Position numbers and translations under genes: made by a program | Assembly: GCA_039808325.1 (NCBI GenBank) | Contig: JBDHSU010000170.1 | Location: forward strand, 1-7,013 | Length of the DNA: 7,013 bases | Source: JAFKKS01 sp039808325 | Lineage (GTDB): Bacteria > Pseudomonadota > Alphaproteobacteria > Rhizobiales > Xanthobacteraceae | Direction of reading: 5' to 3' | Shown here: one piece after another, positions 5,464 through 7,013 of the stretch | Numbering within the stretch: the stretch's first letter is position 1 | How the letters are laid out: every line of letters starts with the position of its first letter | Notes under the pieces: generated by a model | Told to the model about the DNA's origin: nothing | The model's database searches: none | Seen by the model: only the letters and a program-made list of their open reading frames with translations

Positions 5464-5829
5464 ATGGCTCGCGTCAAGCGCGGCGTTACCGCCCACGCCA
5501 AGCACAAGAAGGTCCTCAAGGCCGCCAAGGGCTTTTACGGCCGTCGCAAGAACACGATCCGCATCGCCAAGCAGGCGGTGGAGAAGTCGCAGCAATACGC
5601 GTTCCGCGACCGCAAGCGCCGCAAGCGCACCTTCCGCGCCCTGTGGATCCAGCGCCTCAACGCGGCGGTGCGCCCGTTCGACCTGACCTACAGCCGCTTT
5701 ATCGGCGGCCTTGCCGCCGCCGGCATCGACATCGACCGCAAGGTGCTCTCCGATCTCGCCATCCGCGAGCCGGCGGCGTTCGCGGCGATCGTCGAGAAGG
5801 TCAAGGCCGCGCTGCCGAAGGCGGCCTAA
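5464..5829 (+). CDS. rplT: 50S ribosomal protein L20
   Basis: A 121-residue basic protein of the large ribosomal subunit, needed early in 50S assembly and, in several bacteria, a translational repressor of its own operon. The N-terminal rRNA-binding extension has MARVKRGVTAHAKHKKVL and AAKGFYGRRKNT. It is followed by the QQYAFRDRKRRKRTFRALWI block (41-60) and the globular domain with INPL-like counterpart RLNAAVRPFDLTYSRFIGGL (62-81). Length and sequence are typical throughout. AGGAG (5452-5456) is seven bases before the ATG at 5464. It lies between rpmI and pheS, the standard order. Confidence 0.98.
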   Translation: MARVKRGVTAHAKHKKVLKAAKGFYGRRKNTIRIAKQAVEKSQQYAFRDRKRRKRTFRALWIQRLNAAVRPFDLTYSRFIGGLAAAGIDIDRKVLSDLAIREPAAFAAIVEKVKAALPKAA

Positions 5830-5849
5830 GCCGCATCGTCCACGCGCTC

Positions 5850-5944
5850 GTCATGCCCGCTGCGGCGGGCATCCAGTATCCGCGGGCGTTTCCTCTGTCG
5901 TGATGCCGAGGCGTACTGGATCATCCGCTTTCGCGGGTGATGAC
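5850..5944. repeat. Cloverleaf-like palindromic repeat between rplT and pheS
   Basis: Four sets of complementary arms nest into a cloverleaf. Outer arms GTCAT (5850-5854) and ATGAC (5940-5944) are perfect. The first hairpin is GCCCGC (5855-5860), TGCG, GCGGGC (5865-5870). A central stem joins ATCCAGTA (5871-5878) with TACTGGAT (5914-5921). The second hairpin is CATCCGC (5922-5928), TTTC, GCGGGTG (5933-5939), with one T-G pair. The arms abut with no unpaired bases between them. The ends and hairpins resemble a repeat family common in Hyphomicrobiales spacers (from memory). It fills most of the 136-base gap before pheS and would be transcribed if rplT and pheS share an mRNA. Confidence 0.8.
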
Positions 5945-5965
5945 ACCCTGTGAATGGGGATGGGT

Positions 5966-7013
5966 ATGTCCGATATCGAAACGCTCGAACGCAAGCTCCT
6001 CAACGAGATCGAGGCCGCCTCCGACGAGGCCGCGCTCGAAACCGTGCGCATCGCCGCGCTCGGCAAGAAGGGTTCGGTCTCCGAGCTTCTCAAGACGCTC
6101 GGCGCGATGACGCCGGAGGAGCGCAAGACCAAGGGGCCGGCGATCAACGGCCTGCGCGACCGCGTGGCGGCGGGGATCAACAGCCGCAAGGGCGCGCTCA
6201 AGGACGCGGCGCTGAACGCGCGGCTCAACAGCGAGACGGTCGACGTCACGCTTCCCGTGCGCGAGACGCCGGCGGAGGCGGGCCGCATTCATCCGATCAC
6301 GCAGGTCGTGGACGAGCTGACCGCGATCTTCGCCGACATGGGTTTCGCCGTCGCCGAGGGACCCGACATCGAGACCGACGAGCTCAATTTCACGATGCTG
6401 AACTTCCAGGCCGACCATCCGGCGCGGGAGATGCACGACACGTTCTTCTTCAATCCGAAGCCGGACGGCTCGCGGATGCTTTTGCGCACGCACACGTCGC
6501 CGGTGCAGATCCGCACCATGCTGGCGCAGAAGCCGCCGATCCGCGTGATCATTCCCGGCCGCACCTATCGCTGCGACAGCGACCAGACGCACACGCCGAT
6601 GTTCCATCAGGTCGAGGGCCTGGTGATCGACAAGGGCTCGCATCTCGGCCACCTGAAATGGATTCTCGCCGAGTTCTGCAAGGCGTTCTTCGAGGTCGAC
6701 AACGTCAATATGCGGTTCCGGCCGTCATTCTTCCCGTTCACCGAGCCGTCGCTCGAAGTCGACATCCAATGCAAGCGCGACAAGGGCGAGATCCGCTTCG
6801 GCGAGGGCGAGGACTGGCTGGAGATTCTTGGCTGCGGCATGGTGCATCCGAACGTGCTGCGCAATTGCGGGCTCGATCCGGACGAATATCAGGGCTTCGC
6901 CTGGGGCATGGGGATCGACCGCATCGCCATGCTGAAATACGGCATGCCGGACCTGCGCGCGTTCTTCGAGGCGGACGTGCGTTGGCTCAACCACTATGGC
7001 TTCCGCCCGCTAG
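5966..7013 (+). CDS. pheS: Phenylalanine--tRNA ligase alpha subunit (cut by window end)
   Basis: The catalytic chain of the PheS2-PheT2 enzyme that charges tRNA-Phe. The frame is open for 349 codons to the last base with no stop; the family is about 360 residues, so only a short C-terminal tail is missing. The N-terminal coiled-coil arm covers about residues 1-90. Class II motif 1 begins at HPITQVVDEL (109-118). Motif 2 spans LLRTHTSPVQIR (172-183) to GRTYRCDSDQTHTPMFHQVEG (split here as GRTYRCDSD, QTHTPMFHQVEG; 198-218). Motif 3 is GFAWGMGIDRIAML (310-323). The FRPSFFPFTEPS block (251-262) forms part of the Phe pocket. Three in-frame ATGs (5954, 5960, 5966) follow a TGA. I chose 5966 because GGGGA (5956-5960) is five bases upstream and MSDIETLE is the usual opening. 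pheT is expected just beyond the edge. Confidence 0.97.
   Translation, partial: MSDIETLERKLLNEIEAASDEAALETVRIAALGKKGSVSELLKTLGAMTPEERKTKGPAINGLRDRVAAGINSRKGALKDAALNARLNSETVDVTLPVRETPAEAGRIHPITQVVDELTAIFADMGFAVAEGPDIETDELNFTMLNFQADHPAREMHDTFFFNPKPDGSRMLLRTHTSPVQIRTMLAQKPPIRVIIPGRTYRCDSDQTHTPMFHQVEGLVIDKGSHLGHLKWILAEFCKAFFEVDNVNMRFRPSFFPFTEPSLEVDIQCKRDKGEIRFGEGEDWLEILGCGMVHPNVLRNCGLDPDEYQGFAWGMGIDRIAMLKYGMPDLRAFFEADVRWLNHYGFRPL

Noticed and set aside
5439..5903. A 154-codon frame overlapping rplT
   Set aside because: It is rplT read one frame off and continues into the palindromic repeat; the real L20 frame is unmistakable.
1..7013. tRNA genes, CRISPR arrays, insertion sequences, att sites, toxin-antitoxin or defence genes
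   Set aside because: None was seen on reading both strands. All clear repeats are short palindromes or short direct repeats in gene gaps.

Overview
The window looks like a piece of chromosome from a GC-rich alphaproteobacterium, most likely of the order Hyphomicrobiales (Rhizobiales; Bradyrhizobium/Rhodopseudomonas/Xanthobacteraceae-like). The translation-gene proteins read as typical of that group. The gaps between genes also hold several palindromic repeats of the kind scattered through those genomes. The order and repeat assignments rest on memory of such sequences, not on a search.

Layout. Positions 1-87 may hold the tail of an upstream gene. Positions 80-298 are a stack of three palindromic repeats. 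Positions 296-1072 (minus strand) encode a serine alpha/beta hydrolase. Diverging from it are two tandem, clearly related GT4-type glycosyltransferases (1189-2415 and 2582-3880). The second has the full donor-site signature; the first has lost key residues of it. A 270-base leader region (3881-4150) precedes infC, which appears to start at a non-standard AUU codon at 4151 and ends in a strong intrinsic terminator (4751-4776). A 388-base spacer follows the terminator, with a palindromic element, a promoter candidate and a short imperfect tandem repeat. Then come rpmI (5165-5365), rplT (5464-5829), a cloverleaf-like palindromic repeat (5850-5944) and pheS, which runs off the right edge about a dozen codons before its expected end.

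How the genes work together. infC, rpmI, rplT and pheS form the classic translation cluster (IF3, L35, L20, phenylalanyl-tRNA synthetase alpha chain). Here the terminator splits it into an infC unit and an rpmI-rplT(-pheS) unit. The AUU start of infC is the hallmark of IF3 autoregulation. The glycosyltransferase pair probably acts in cell-surface polysaccharide or lipopolysaccharide assembly, but acceptor and sugar cannot be read from the sequence. The hydrolase has no clear functional tie to its neighbours.

I see no phage, insertion sequence, CRISPR, toxin-antitoxin or defence system, and nothing that clearly amounts to an undescribed system. The points most worth a second look are the infC start, the degenerate first glycosyltransferase, and the repeats that appear to supply stop codons or sit inside regulatory spacers.
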